42,165 nucleotides of DNA from an uncultured Flavobacteriales bacterium (GCA_946480815.1 CAMLLB010000031.1:1-42165); one strand, 5' to 3'. Numbered from the stretch's first letter, positions 1 through 7,110 are shown. Notes: generated by a model not told the origin, from the letters alone. Program-made: numbers and translations.

Positions 1-831
1 GTCAGGCACAGCAATTGTAGATTGAAGGACAGAAAATTGGGTATGATTGTGCAAATGAACGAAAGGAAGGTCTTTTAATCGCTCCCTTGCTTCAGTCAGA
101 TCGACGGAAACAGTATCGTCGCTTGTTTGCTTTTTGAGTTTGGCGCTTTCTTCCTTTAAATTCAGGTGAGTAAGCCCAATCGGTTGAATGAAATCCGGAT
201 TTGCGATCTTGAAACGATCGAAAAACTCTAATTCAACCTTAAGTTCTTCTTTTGTAAAAACTTCTCTTCGGACCAATTCAAAGAAACAACGGGTTGTTGC
301 TTCCACATCGGCTGTTGCGTTGTGCGCTTCACCAAAAGGAACACTGAACAAATAGTTATGTAATTCCGTTAGAGTCGGCAATTTGAACTTTCCTCCACGA
401 CCACCGGGAATCTTACACAACTCGGCAGTAACTTCCGTACAGGTATCCAACACCGGAAGATCGTGCATATTGGTTTCCACGTGGGTACGCAAGAATTCCG
501 CCCCCATAATATTCAAATCGAAACCGATGTTTTGTCCGACTACAAACTGTGCTTTTCGTAAAGCCTCATTAAATTCCGCGATAACATCTTCCAATGCAGC
601 TCCCTGCTCCATCGCCAATTCGGTAGAAATTCCGTGGATACGTTCCGCATCGTACGGGATATCGAAACCTTCAGGACGAATTAAGAAGTCTTTTGCTTCG
701 ATCAAATTCCCCAGTTCATCATGTAATTGCCAGGCAATTTGAATTGCTCTCGGCCAATTATCCAAATCGGTCAAAGGAGCATTCCAATCACGAGGTAAAC
801 CTGTTGTTTCGGTATCGAAAATCAAAAACAT
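1..831 (-). CDS. dnaE: DNA polymerase III alpha subunit with N-terminal DnaQ-type exonuclease (5' part; runs off window)
   Basis: This is the first 277 codons of a longer replicative polymerase gene; the frame is open to the window edge. Residues 1-180 or so form a DEDDh 3'-5' exonuclease: FDTETTG with D6 and E8, then GQNIGFDLN with its Asp, then the HNATADVEAT stretch with His and Asp of ExoIII. After a charged linker, the motif VHLHNHTQFSVLQST appears, which is the start of the PHP domain of DnaE-type alpha subunits. So proofreading and polymerase modules look fused in one chain, whereas in most bacteria DnaQ is a separate epsilon subunit. The start is the ATG directly before the exonuclease beta strand. 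The exonuclease and PHP start are seen; the polymerase core is inferred because it lies outside the window. Confidence 0.85.
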   Translation of the reverse strand, partial: MFLIFDTETTGLPRDWNAPLTDLDNWPRAIQIAWQLHDELGNLIEAKDFLIRPEGFDIPYDAERIHGISTELAMEQGAALEDVIAEFNEALRKAQFVVGQNIGFDLNIMGAEFLRTHVETNMHDLPVLDTCTEVTAELCKIPGGRGGKFKLPTLTELHNYLFSVPFGEAHNATADVEATTRCFFELVRREVFTKEELKVELEFFDRFKIANPDFIQPIGLTHLNLKEESAKLKKQTSDDTVSVDLTEARERLKDLPFVHLHNHTQFSVLQSTIAVPD

Positions 832-985
832 GTGAGTCTTTTTTGGGGACAATAAAGATAGACAAAAGAAAGGGATGAATCAAAAACAAGTTGGGTGCTT
901 GTTAATAACTCATCCCTATTCTTTGAAAGTTTTAACCGATGATACTGTTTCTTCCGTATTATCGGGACTTCACCGGTATATATCT

Positions 986-1005
986 AAATAGCTAAGTAGC
1001 TATTT
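986..1005 (-). terminator. hairpin directly after the first DUF1573 gene
   Basis: A perfect inverted repeat with 9-bp arms (AAATAGCTA / TAGCTATTT) and a 2-base centre ends one base before the stop codon of the minus-strand DUF1573 gene. There is no long T tract, so it is a weak terminator candidate or an mRNA-end stabilising hairpin. Confidence 0.35.
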
Positions 1006-1446
1006 TCAATTTGTTGAAGCAGGAACAGACTCTGCGGCAGTTTCTTTCACAGGAAGCACCGTTCCTTTGATTCGTACCACTTTAACCGGTTCATTCACGG
1101 CATTGGATGTAACCGTAACAGTTTTACTTATTGGCCCCGTATTCCCTGTGTTGTAATGCACTTTTATTTCACCTGTTTTCCCCGGTAAAACAGGTTCGGT
1201 TGTCCACTTCGGAACCGTACAGGAACAGGAACCCTTCACATTTTCTAAAATCAATGGAGCGTTTCCTGTATTTTTGAATATAAAGACACAATCCCCATTT
1301 GCACCATTCTCAATGGTCCCATAATCGTGTGATTCTTTTTCAAATTGGATTTGCGGTCCATTCAACACTTGCGGTTGCGCGTTTGCCTGTTTCATTCCCA
1401 ATGTAAAAACAAGACTTAAGACTAAAATAATTGCATTTGATTTCAT
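1006..1446 (-). CDS. DUF1573 domain secreted protein (paralogue 1)
   Basis: A 146-residue protein with a Sec signal peptide (cleavage near ANAQ) and one DUF1573 domain, an immunoglobulin-like fold common in Bacteroidota envelope proteins. Diagnostic pieces are SHDYGTIENGANG, FKNTGNAPLIL, the cysteine motif GSCSCTVP and VTVTSNAVNEP. It is closely related to the 1976-2422 protein along its whole length, which points to a local duplication. It lies 140 bp from the second DUF1573 gene, so it may be transcribed separately. Its biochemical role is not known; a periplasmic or surface location is inferred from the signal peptide. Confidence 0.85.
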   Translation of the reverse strand: MKSNAIILVLSLVFTLGMKQANAQPQVLNGPQIQFEKESHDYGTIENGANGDCVFIFKNTGNAPLILENVKGSCSCTVPKWTTEPVLPGKTGEIKVHYNTGNTGPISKTVTVTSNAVNEPVKVVRIKGTVLPVKETAAESVPASTN

Positions 1447-1447
1447 A

Positions 1448-1479
1448 ACGTAGAATTTAAATATTGAAGCAATCTACGT
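1448..1479. promoter_or_regulatory. inverted repeat just upstream of DUF1573 paralogue 1
   Basis: Seven-base arms ACGTAGA (1448-1454) and TCTACGT (1473-1479) are separated by 18 bases, immediately upstream of the ATG at 1446. This could be a leader hairpin or an operator. No binding protein can be named from sequence alone. Confidence 0.2.
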
Positions 1480-1586
1480 AAATGGAACCTTGAAAGTATA
1501 GTCTTTAACAGGGCTTTAACTCAAGTCTTAAATTGATGTTAAAATTGAGAAATGAAAGCAACCTTTCTATCTCCTACTTTTTATTC

Positions 1587-1961
1587 TTATTCCTCTTCAG
1601 GGATTACAAAAACTTTGAAGCGAACTTTTTCGGTGCCTTTTTTGGTGTTGGTTGAAAGGATAATCGCACGATCCTGTTCGTAGTACTTTCCTTTGGTTTC
1701 AAAGGTTACGTGCAGGACAGCCGATTTTCCGGGTGGGATCGGATCAGGAAGTGTTGCTTTGGTACACGGACAAGACACTTTGTAGTCTGAGATGATCAAG
1801 GGTGCATCACCGGTATTGGTGATTACATAATCGTGCGAGATGACCGGCCCTTCTTTTGTTTTAGGAAAAGTAAACACAGCCTTATCAACAGAAAATTCCG
1901 CTTTCTGACCGATGCAAAAAGCGGAATTCAATATTAGAAATGCGATAGCTAAATAACGCAT
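1587..1961 (-). CDS. DUF1573 domain secreted protein (paralogue 2, divergent)
   Basis: A 124-residue protein with a signal peptide ending near CIGQ, followed by a single DUF1573 domain (ISHDYVITNTGDAPLIISDY, then SCPCTKATLPDP). It is more diverged than the other two copies; the cysteine pair is CPC rather than CSC or CGC, and it lacks their conserved SNAVNEP segment. Only 14 bp separate it from the end of the upstream DUF1573 gene (1976-2422), so the two are probably one transcript. Function unknown; export is inferred. Confidence 0.8.
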   Translation of the reverse strand: MRYLAIAFLILNSAFCIGQKAEFSVDKAVFTFPKTKEGPVISHDYVITNTGDAPLIISDYKVSCPCTKATLPDPIPPGKSAVLHVTFETKGKYYEQDRAIILSTNTKKGTEKVRFKVFVIPEEE

Positions 1962-1975
1962 TTGATGTTCATTTT

Positions 1976-2422
1976 TTAGTGAGCAGATGGAGCGCCACCT
2001 TCATTTACAGGGCTTGTTCCTTCCGGCTGTGGAGCAACATTTCCTTTAATGCGAATTACTTTTGTAGGCTCATTCACAGCATTGGAAGTAATTGTTACCA
2101 TTTTATTGATCGCTCCCGAACGTTTTGTATCGTACTTTACAGTAATAACTCCTTTTGCTCCTGGTGCAATTGGTTCTTTCGGCCACTCAGGAACTGTACA
2201 ACCACATGAACCTTTTGCATTCGAAATGATCAAAGGTGCGTTACCTGTGTTTGTAAAAGTAAACGTACAAGCTCCGTTAGCTCCGTATTTGATATTACCG
2301 TAATCATGCGTTTCTTTTGCGAATTCGATCTTAGCTCCGTTTTGAACTTCTTGAGCTACCGCAGTGTTTGCACCGATCACAGCTACAAAAGCTAACATCA
2401 TTGTAAATAATACTCTTTTCAT
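1976..2422 (-). CDS. DUF1573 domain secreted protein (paralogue 3)
   Basis: A 148-residue protein with a signal peptide (cleavage near AVAQ), then a DUF1573 domain with THDYGNIKYGANG, TNTGNAPLIISNAKGSCGC and VTITSNAVNEP. It aligns almost without gaps to the 1006-1446 protein, so one arose from the other by duplication; the shorter divergent copy lies between them. It is the first gene of the probable pair with 1587-1961. The C-terminus is a short low-complexity tail rich in Pro, Gly and Ser. Function unknown. Confidence 0.85.
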   Translation of the reverse strand: MKRVLFTMMLAFVAVIGANTAVAQEVQNGAKIEFAKETHDYGNIKYGANGACTFTFTNTGNAPLIISNAKGSCGCTVPEWPKEPIAPGAKGVITVKYDTKRSGAINKMVTITSNAVNEPTKVIRIKGNVAPQPEGTSPVNEGGAPSAH

Positions 2423-2512
2423 TTTGTTTCTTTTAGTTGTTGTAAATATAGATTATAAAGTTTGATCCCTTCTTTTCTTTAACACATAGTTAACGAAAAT
2501 CATTCCAAAAAC

Positions 2513-3058
2513 CTAATTTGCCTTTGAAACGTATTCTTCAAAGGTTAAATCCACGTACTTTAAACGATCTTCGATTTGTTTCCGTTGCTCGGCACTCATT
2601 TTTTGATTTTCCTGCAACAACATTTCATAATATTTCTTCACTTTATCTTTCTGTCTTGGAACCACGAACACATCATAAGATCCTGCCAGGCTTTCCAATA
2701 CCATTGCCCTGTTTTTATACATCGGGTACATCAGGATTAATGAATCTGCAATAACAACAGAACGTTGATGCAAACCGGCCGAAGCAAAAATAATATGTGC
2801 TTTGTCCATGTATTTCGGAGCTTCTTTGGACTTTGGAAAACGATGTGTAACCGATAAACATTTCTCAGCATAAACCACTGCGGTTTCCTGGCTGTATTGC
2901 ATCCCCGACTTTTTCAATGAATCTTCAAACTGTTTCACTTCCTGAATCATGGAAGACAAGTCTTCTTTTTTTGGTTCACCTGACTTTTCAACTGTTCCCG
3001 GGTCTGAAGAACACGCAACCATTAGAAGTCCGGTTGCAATTACATAGAACAACTTCAT
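2513..3058 (-). CDS. lipoprotein, TPR-like
   Basis: A 181-residue protein with a type II signal peptide: the lipobox LMVAC is followed by SSDPG, so it is probably anchored to a membrane through Cys16. The mature part is helical, with repeat-like stretches (AEKCLSVTHRFPKSKEAPKYM, split as a helix-turn-helix, and similar pieces) suggesting TPR-type packing. Its ATG shares one base with the stop codon of def (TAATG), so it is translationally coupled to peptide deformylase. The coupling may reflect only operon structure; no enzymatic motif is visible. Confidence 0.8.
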   Translation of the reverse strand: MKLFYVIATGLLMVACSSDPGTVEKSGEPKKEDLSSMIQEVKQFEDSLKKSGMQYSQETAVVYAEKCLSVTHRFPKSKEAPKYMDKAHIIFASAGLHQRSVVIADSLILMYPMYKNRAMVLESLAGSYDVFVVPRQKDKVKKYYEMLLQENQKMSAEQRKQIEDRLKYVDLTFEEYVSKAN

Positions 3059-3657
3059 TATTTTCCTTTTTTGAATGATGGGAACTTCATTTTGTAAGCC
3101 ACTGAGATCAAGCCCTGTGAAATATTCTGAAGCCGCTTATTCAACAATCTTCTTTTTAAGACAGAAAGATGATCCGTAAACAAAACTCCTTCAATATGAT
3201 CGTATTCATGCTGGATGATGCGCGCTTTATACCCATCAAACCATTCATCATGGAATTGCCAGTTCTCATCGTAATACGTCATGCGAATCTTTTCCTTTCG
3301 GTAAACTTCTTCACGAATTTTAGGAATACTCAAACATCCTTCATGAAAACCCCATGCTTCACCCGCTTCTTCTTCAATGATCGGATTAATAAACACCCGC
3401 TTGAAACCTTCCATTCCTAACGCTTTCGGGTCTTCTTCTTCATCTTCATCGTCCGTTTCGGCAAACGGACTTCCGTCTACAACGAACAAACGAATGGAGC
3501 GATTGATCTGGGGTGCAGCCAAACCAACTCCGGATGCCTCATACATCGTTTCAAACATATCTTCGATCAGTTTATTCAACTCAGGATAATCCTGATCGAT
3601 TTCTACTGCTTCCTTTTTCAGAATCGGGTCACCGTATGCTACAATTGGCAATATCAT
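3058..3657 (-). CDS. def: peptide deformylase
   Basis: Removes the formyl group from the initiator Met of nascent proteins, using a metal ion. All three family motifs are present: GVGLAAPQ (residues 43-50), EGCLSIP (106-112, metal ligand Cys108) and QHEYDH (149-154, metal ligands His150 and His154, catalytic Glu151). At 199 residues it is a little longer than the E. coli enzyme, partly because of an acidic insertion at about residues 67-76 (EDEEED) between motifs 1 and 2. A TAnnTTTG box at 3673 gives it its own promoter, although yqgF lies upstream on the same strand across the 3717-3980 element. Confidence 0.97.
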   Translation of the reverse strand: MILPIVAYGDPILKKEAVEIDQDYPELNKLIEDMFETMYEASGVGLAAPQINRSIRLFVVDGSPFAETDDEDEEEDPKALGMEGFKRVFINPIIEEEAGEAWGFHEGCLSIPKIREEVYRKEKIRMTYYDENWQFHDEWFDGYKARIIQHEYDHIEGVLFTDHLSVLKRRLLNKRLQNISQGLISVAYKMKFPSFKKGK

Positions 3658-3672
3658 TATTATTCTTTTTTA

Positions 3673-3680
3673 CAAAGTTA
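3673..3680 (-). promoter_or_regulatory. -7 promoter box of def (TAACTTTG)
   Basis: On the minus strand TAACTTTG matches the Bacteroidota sigma-70 box TAnnTTTG and lies 15 bases upstream of the def ATG. It sits between the inserted element and def, so def can be expressed independently of yqgF. Confidence 0.5.
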
Positions 3681-3716
3681 GGAAATAGACGCTTTCGAAA
3701 TACTTTTCCTTATTTT

Positions 3717-3980
3717 AACGTGAGTTCGGGATAAGAATTTTGTCAGATCGCTTTTGAATTGTGAGATGCGAATATTGAATATGTATAAATAATGGGGTTA
3801 TTTTGAGTATTCAATGTGAAGCAGATTGCAGTTCAAAAGTGACCATCGAAAAAGCTATTCTGAAAAACAGGCGTCCCCTTCGTTGGATTTACGCACGATA
3901 GCTTGCTATCCTTTGTAAATCCGCCTCGTTGTCACCTATTTTTGAGAATTCTGACTTTATTCTTATCATGAACTCGCGTT
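3717..3980. mobile_element. MITE-like element with terminal inverted repeats, no ORF
   Basis: The ends 3717-3747 and 3950-3980 form an imperfect inverted repeat that matches at 25 of 31 positions by eye (AACGtGAGTTC... with GATAAGAAT and GTCAGA shared). Inside, GGATTTAC ... GATAGC TT GCTATC ... GTAAATCC forms a strong hairpin around 3883-3921, and GTGACC (3839) faces a GTCACC (3931). No plausible coding frame fills it. Its right end runs into the yqgF stop codon (TTA at 3979). It separates yqgF from def. An ATTT on each side could be a target duplication but is too short to trust. It could instead be a large structured RNA or repeat. Confidence 0.5.
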
Positions 3981-4392
3981 ATTTGCGGGTTTGAAGGTAA
4001 TCCTGCAGGATAATCGTTGCACTTACCGTATCAATCAATCCTTTTTGCTGCCGGTCTTTTTTCTTTAGTCCACTTTGCGCAATCACTGCAGAAGCCATTT
4101 TTGAAGTGAACCGTTCATCCAGTAAATGCACTTGCACAGCAGGAAAATTCTTCTGAACCGCTTCTTTTAATAAACGTACATTTTGTGTAATGTGTGAGTC
4201 TGAAGCATCCAATCTTTTCGGTTCTCCAATCACAATCTCCACAATTTTCTCTTTCGCAACGAGTACTTTCAGTTCATCCATTAAGGTTTTACTGTCAATT
4301 GTCTTTAAGCCAAATGCAAACATCTGAAGCTCATCAGAAAGTGCCAGGCCGGTTCTTTTCAGGCCAAAATCGATTGCGATAATTTTCGACAA
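3979..4392 (-). CDS. yqgF: YqgF/RuvX family Holliday-junction resolvase-like nuclease (pre-16S rRNA nuclease)
   Basis: A 137-residue RNase H-fold protein, the usual length for the family. Seen motifs are IAIDFGLKRTGLALSD (Asp8), IVIGEP (53-58), LLDERFTS (Glu93) and DTVSATIIL (Asp121), which supply the acidic metal-binding residues. Family members act in 16S rRNA 5'-end maturation and have been discussed as Holliday junction resolvases. The start is a TTG: the nearby ATG is out of frame, and the protein begins directly with the first beta strand. A TAATTTTG promoter box lies 24 bases upstream. It is divergent from dapD. Confidence 0.93.
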   Translation of the reverse strand: MSKIIAIDFGLKRTGLALSDELQMFAFGLKTIDSKTLMDELKVLVAKEKIVEIVIGEPKRLDASDSHITQNVRLLKEAVQKNFPAVQVHLLDERFTSKMASAVIAQSGLKKKDRQQKGLIDTVSATIILQDYLQTRK

Positions 4393-4415
4393 GTGTTCAT
4401 TTTTAAATTACACTG

Positions 4416-4423
4416 CAAAATTA
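4416..4423 (-). promoter_or_regulatory. -7 promoter box of yqgF (TAATTTTG)
   Basis: Minus-strand TAATTTTG is a full match to TAnnTTTG, 24 bases before the TTG start of yqgF. With the box at 4491 it makes a divergent promoter pair that surrounds a palindromic repeat. Confidence 0.5.
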
Positions 4424-4443
4424 CATTTATTAATTCCGAATTA

Positions 4444-4484
4444 AAAACCGGTAGGAACGCGATGTATCTCGTGCCTACGGTTTT
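4444..4484. repeat. palindromic intergenic repeat, family A copy 1
   Basis: AAAACCG-GTAGG.ACG.GAT pairs with ATC.CGT.CCTAC-CGGTTTT, an imperfect palindrome with one bulge and two mismatches. The core GTAGG...CCTAC is shared with the repeats at 5343 and 40656. It lies between the divergent promoters of yqgF and dapD, so it cannot be a simple terminator for either. Confidence 0.6.
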
Positions 4485-4490
4485 AATTTT

Positions 4491-4498
4491 TAATTTTG
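4491..4498 (+). promoter_or_regulatory. -7 promoter box of dapD (TAATTTTG)
   Basis: TAATTTTG matches TAnnTTTG and ends 16 bases before the dapD ATG. The -33 region would fall inside the palindrome at 4444-4484. Confidence 0.5.
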
Positions 4499-4514
4499 CT
4501 TAAAATCAAAAAAT

Positions 4515-5324
4515 ATGCGTTCCATTATTGAAGCTGCCTGGGAAAACCGGGCATTACTAGACCAGGCTGAAACCCGCCAGGCAATTGAACATGTAATCGA
4601 AGACATTGATAAAGGCATATTGCGCGTTGCCGAACCAAAAGAAGACGGTACCTGGCAAGTGAATGAATGGGTGAAGAAAGCGGTAGTGATGTATTTCCCG
4701 ATTCGTAAAATGGAGACTATTGAAGTTGGCCCTTTTGAATTCCACGATAAAATGGCTTTGAAGAAGAATTATGCTGAACTCGGAGTTCGTGTTGTTCCTC
4801 ATGCAATTGCCCGATACGGTGCTTTTGTTGCTCCGGGAGTTATTATGATGCCATCTTACGTGAACATCGGTGCTTATGTTGATTCCGGAACAATGGTTGA
4901 TACCTGGGCGACAGTTGGATCGTGTGCTCAAATTGGGAAAAATGTGCATTTGAGCGGTGGTGTTGGAATTGGTGGAGTTTTGGAACCTTTGCAAGCGGCA
5001 CCAGTTATTATCGAAGACGATGCTTTTATCGGATCGCGTTGTATTGTTGTGGAAGGAGTTCGTGTTGGTAAAGAAGCAGTATTGGGAGCAAATGTTTGTT
5101 TGACCATGTCGACAAAAATCATCGATGTGACCGGACCTGAACCTATTGAATTAAAGGGATACGTTCCTGAACGTTCCGTGGTGATTCCCGGGTCTTACAC
5201 CAAATCATTCCCGGCAGGTGATTTCCAGGTTCCTTGTGCATTGATCATCGGAAAGCGTAAAGCATCAACCGATTTGAAAACGTCATTGAATGATGCGTTG
5301 AGAGAACATAATGTAGCGGTGTAA
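4515..5324 (+). CDS. dapD: 2,3,4,5-tetrahydropyridine-2,6-dicarboxylate N-succinyltransferase
   Basis: Transfers succinyl from succinyl-CoA to tetrahydrodipicolinate in the succinylase branch of the lysine and diaminopimelate pathway, in the cytoplasm. The 269 residues are the normal family length. After an N-terminal helical part (residues 1-100) comes the left-handed beta-helix of hexapeptide repeats (IARYGAFVAPGVIMMPSYV, VDTWATVGSCAQIGKNVHLS, IIEDDAFIGSRC), and then a C-terminal strand region (VPERSVVIPGS, CALIIGKRK). It is divergent from yqgF and is followed 18 bp downstream by a perfect palindrome that could end the transcript. Confidence 0.97.
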   Translation: MRSIIEAAWENRALLDQAETRQAIEHVIEDIDKGILRVAEPKEDGTWQVNEWVKKAVVMYFPIRKMETIEVGPFEFHDKMALKKNYAELGVRVVPHAIARYGAFVAPGVIMMPSYVNIGAYVDSGTMVDTWATVGSCAQIGKNVHLSGGVGIGGVLEPLQAAPVIIEDDAFIGSRCIVVEGVRVGKEAVLGANVCLTMSTKIIDVTGPEPIELKGYVPERSVVIPGSYTKSFPAGDFQVPCALIIGKRKASTDLKTSLNDALREHNVAV

Positions 5325-5342
5325 TTCAAAAATGTAAAATTA

Positions 5343-5384
5343 TAAAACAGTAGGGGCGCGATTAATCGCGCCCCTACTGTTTTA
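5343..5384. repeat. perfect 42-bp palindrome, family A copy 2, probable terminator of dapD
   Basis: The sequence reads the same on both strands over 42 bases (arms TAAAACAGTAGGGGCGCGAT, centre TA). It starts 18 bp after the dapD stop and ends in TTTTA, so it could terminate transcription from both sides. Its core CAGTAGG.GCGA / TCGC.CCTACTG is shared with the copies at 4444 and 40656, which marks it as a dispersed repeat rather than a plain terminator. Confidence 0.75.
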
Positions 5385-5425
5385 ATCCTTCGGTTTTTTC
5401 ATCTTTCCAGATGAAACCTCAGTCT

Positions 5426-6385
5426 TCAGAAGCCTGGCTCCTTCTTTTTTTCTTCCTCCAATTTCTTTTTCTCTTCTTCCAGCTTTTGCTTCTCCAACTC
5501 CAATTTTTCCTGTTCCAGTTTCAGCTTTTCTTTTTCCAGCTGGAGCCGTTCCTCCTCTAATTTCTTCCCGGGATCTTCTTCAGATTCCGATTTACCTGAT
5601 TTTTTCTCAATCTCTTCTTTTTTCTTTTCTGCATCTTCCTGCTTGCGTTTCGCATCTTCTGCTTTCTTTCTCAGATTATCTCCTTTACCGTCCGGATTCA
5701 ATTCATCCATTCCCGGAATTTTAGGTACTTTAAATCCAAAACGGGATGATACTCCGGTAGAAATAAGTGGTCCGCCGATACCTACTTCAAAATTCATCCC
5801 TACAAACTTGGAGAAATAGTAACGGAATCCCCAACACGTTCTCATGGAAATCGGAATAGTAGGAAATCCATCCCAAAAACCACTTTTATCTTCTGTTTTA
5901 ACTCCGTTAACGAAGGTACTTCTGTATTTCGCATTACTTCCTATCCCAATTCCTCCATACATGTCCAGGCGTTTGTTTTTTACCGGAAAATGGAAATTGA
6001 AACGGGCATGAATACGCACCCTGCTCATTTTACGTTCGTACTGATTCACGTAATTCATTCCATCAACGATAGAATCCACCCGATCATAAGTCACACTGCT
6101 TCCGCTGTAAATAGCATCCACACCCACTCCGAACCAATTGTTCAGCATAAACTCTGTTCTTAAACCGGTTGGCCCTGAACCACGACTGTCAATATTGGAA
6201 ATGTTTTCGTCATCCTTTACAGCTCCGAGAATAGAACTTTTTAAACCGGGAAATAAACTGGTGTAATTTGGAAATCCATAATATGGATCGTTAATCAGGT
6301 TCCATTTAGTATTTGCTTGTCCTGCCGCATTAAATACCAGCATAACAGACATAATACTACCCACAAGAGTAGAAATTCTCTTCAT
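5426..6385 (-). CDS. outer-membrane beta-barrel-like protein with charged heptad-repeat tail
   Basis: A 319-residue protein. Residues 1-22 are a Sec signal peptide (ending NAAGQ). Residues about 70-215 have alternating strands with aromatic ends (FGVGVDAIYSG, RVRIHARFNFHFP, GIGIGSNAKYRST, RYYFSKFVGMNFEVGIG), typical of small Bacteroidota outer-membrane barrels. From about residue 235 the chain becomes almost pure Lys/Glu/Leu, with five consecutive seven-residue units of the type LxLExEK near 278-312. A long helix after the last strand is unusual for a barrel. Function unknown; porin-like and periplasm-spanning roles are both possible. Confidence 0.75.
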   Translation of the reverse strand: MKRISTLVGSIMSVMLVFNAAGQANTKWNLINDPYYGFPNYTSLFPGLKSSILGAVKDDENISNIDSRGSGPTGLRTEFMLNNWFGVGVDAIYSGSSVTYDRVDSIVDGMNYVNQYERKMSRVRIHARFNFHFPVKNKRLDMYGGIGIGSNAKYRSTFVNGVKTEDKSGFWDGFPTIPISMRTCWGFRYYFSKFVGMNFEVGIGGPLISTGVSSRFGFKVPKIPGMDELNPDGKGDNLRKKAEDAKRKQEDAEKKKEEIEKKSGKSESEEDPGKKLEEERLQLEKEKLKLEQEKLELEKQKLEEEKKKLEEEKKKEPGF

Positions 6386-6419
6386 AAATTGTAGCGTTTG
6401 GTTTTTATTTTTTCATAGT

Positions 6420-6450
6420 AAAAAAACCTCCCTTTTTTCAAAAGGAGGTT
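6420..6450 (-). terminator. intrinsic terminator reading on the minus strand
   Basis: On the minus strand AACCTCCTTTT and AAAAGGGAGGTT form a stem followed by seven T. It lies upstream of the minus-strand barrel gene, so it must stop transcription coming from further right. The acnA terminator at 7057 already stops that transcript, so the only candidate source here is the small ORF at 6483-6566 or an unseen RNA. Confidence 0.65.
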
Positions 6451-6482
6451 GATTTACGGTTTTAGTTTTAACGAAAGCGAAA

Positions 6483-6566
6483 TTAAAATTTTAGTTTACC
6501 CACCACCTGATTTGAGAATCCAAATTCGTAAATCGTCTGTTTCAATGAGCGCCTGACAGTATTCAT
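6483..6566 (-). CDS. possible 27-residue small ORF followed by a terminator
   Basis: An ATG at 6566 opens a 27-codon frame (starts MNTVRRSLKQTIYEFGF, ends VGKLKF) and stops 33 bases before the strong minus-strand terminator at 6420-6450. The predicted peptide is basic. No TAnnTTTG box was found upstream and no family is recognised. The main support is the otherwise unexplained terminator; the product could equally be a small noncoding RNA. Confidence 0.25.
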   Translation of the reverse strand: MNTVRRSLKQTIYEFGFSNQVVGKLKF

Positions 6567-6635
6567 TATGCTTGCATATTTCCAGGGAATATGAATATCT
6601 TAGCAGATGAATTCACCATTTAGATCATTCGAATT

Positions 6636-6911
6636 ATGAAAATATTAGTTATCACTTTGTTAGGTTTTTCTACACTGGTTTCCTGCAAGAAAAAGTATAC
6701 TTGTGAATGTGTTACGACAAAAAGTCCCAATAATTCTTCTGAAGAGGTCGCTTTTATAAACTATCCAACAACCAATACCCGAACGATAAAAGCTAAGAAA
6801 GAGGATGCAGAAGCAGATTGTAAAAGCGGGAATAAGGTGGTTTATGAAGATGGATTTTATGAACCCGGGGAAGAGCCGGCGGTTCTTACTACTACCTGTC
6901 AAATCAGGTAA
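6636..6911 (+). CDS. small lipoprotein
   Basis: A 91-residue protein with a lipobox (LVSC at residues 14-17, then KKK), so it is probably lipidated. The mature part is short and hydrophilic and has four further Cys (CECVTTK, DCKSG, TTCQIR), a pattern seen in small uncharacterised Bacteroidota lipoproteins. It stands alone on the plus strand between minus-strand genes. No enzymatic motif is visible; function unknown. Confidence 0.7.
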   Translation: MKILVITLLGFSTLVSCKKKYTCECVTTKSPNNSSEEVAFINYPTTNTRTIKAKKEDAEADCKSGNKVVYEDGFYEPGEEPAVLTTTCQIR

Positions 6912-7056
6912 TCTCTTATAAAACAATACGCGTTCTAATAACTTTTATCAGGACAAGTAACGATTTAAAACTCAAATTAAGATTCTCCTGTCGTATAATT
7001 AGGACTTACACCGCCGTTTAATGGTATTAAAACCGGTAATGATAAGTATTCCGAAA

Positions 7057-7095
7057 AAGAAATCCCGTCCCGGCTAAACCGAAACGGGATTTCTT
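7057..7095 (-). terminator. terminator of acnA
   Basis: Perfect 12-bp arms (AAGAAATCCCGT at 7057-7068 and ACGGGATTTCTT at 7084-7095) with a 15-base loop, 16 bp after the acnA stop on the minus strand, followed on that strand by a T-rich stretch (TTTTTCGG). Confidence 0.8.
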
Positions 7096-7110
7096 CATTA
7101 TTCTTTCTTA

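Noticed and set aside
3256..3459. Acidic insertion in peptide deformylase as a possible novel domain
   Set aside because: The insert is only about 10-20 residues, falls in a surface loop between conserved motifs, and all catalytic motifs are intact.
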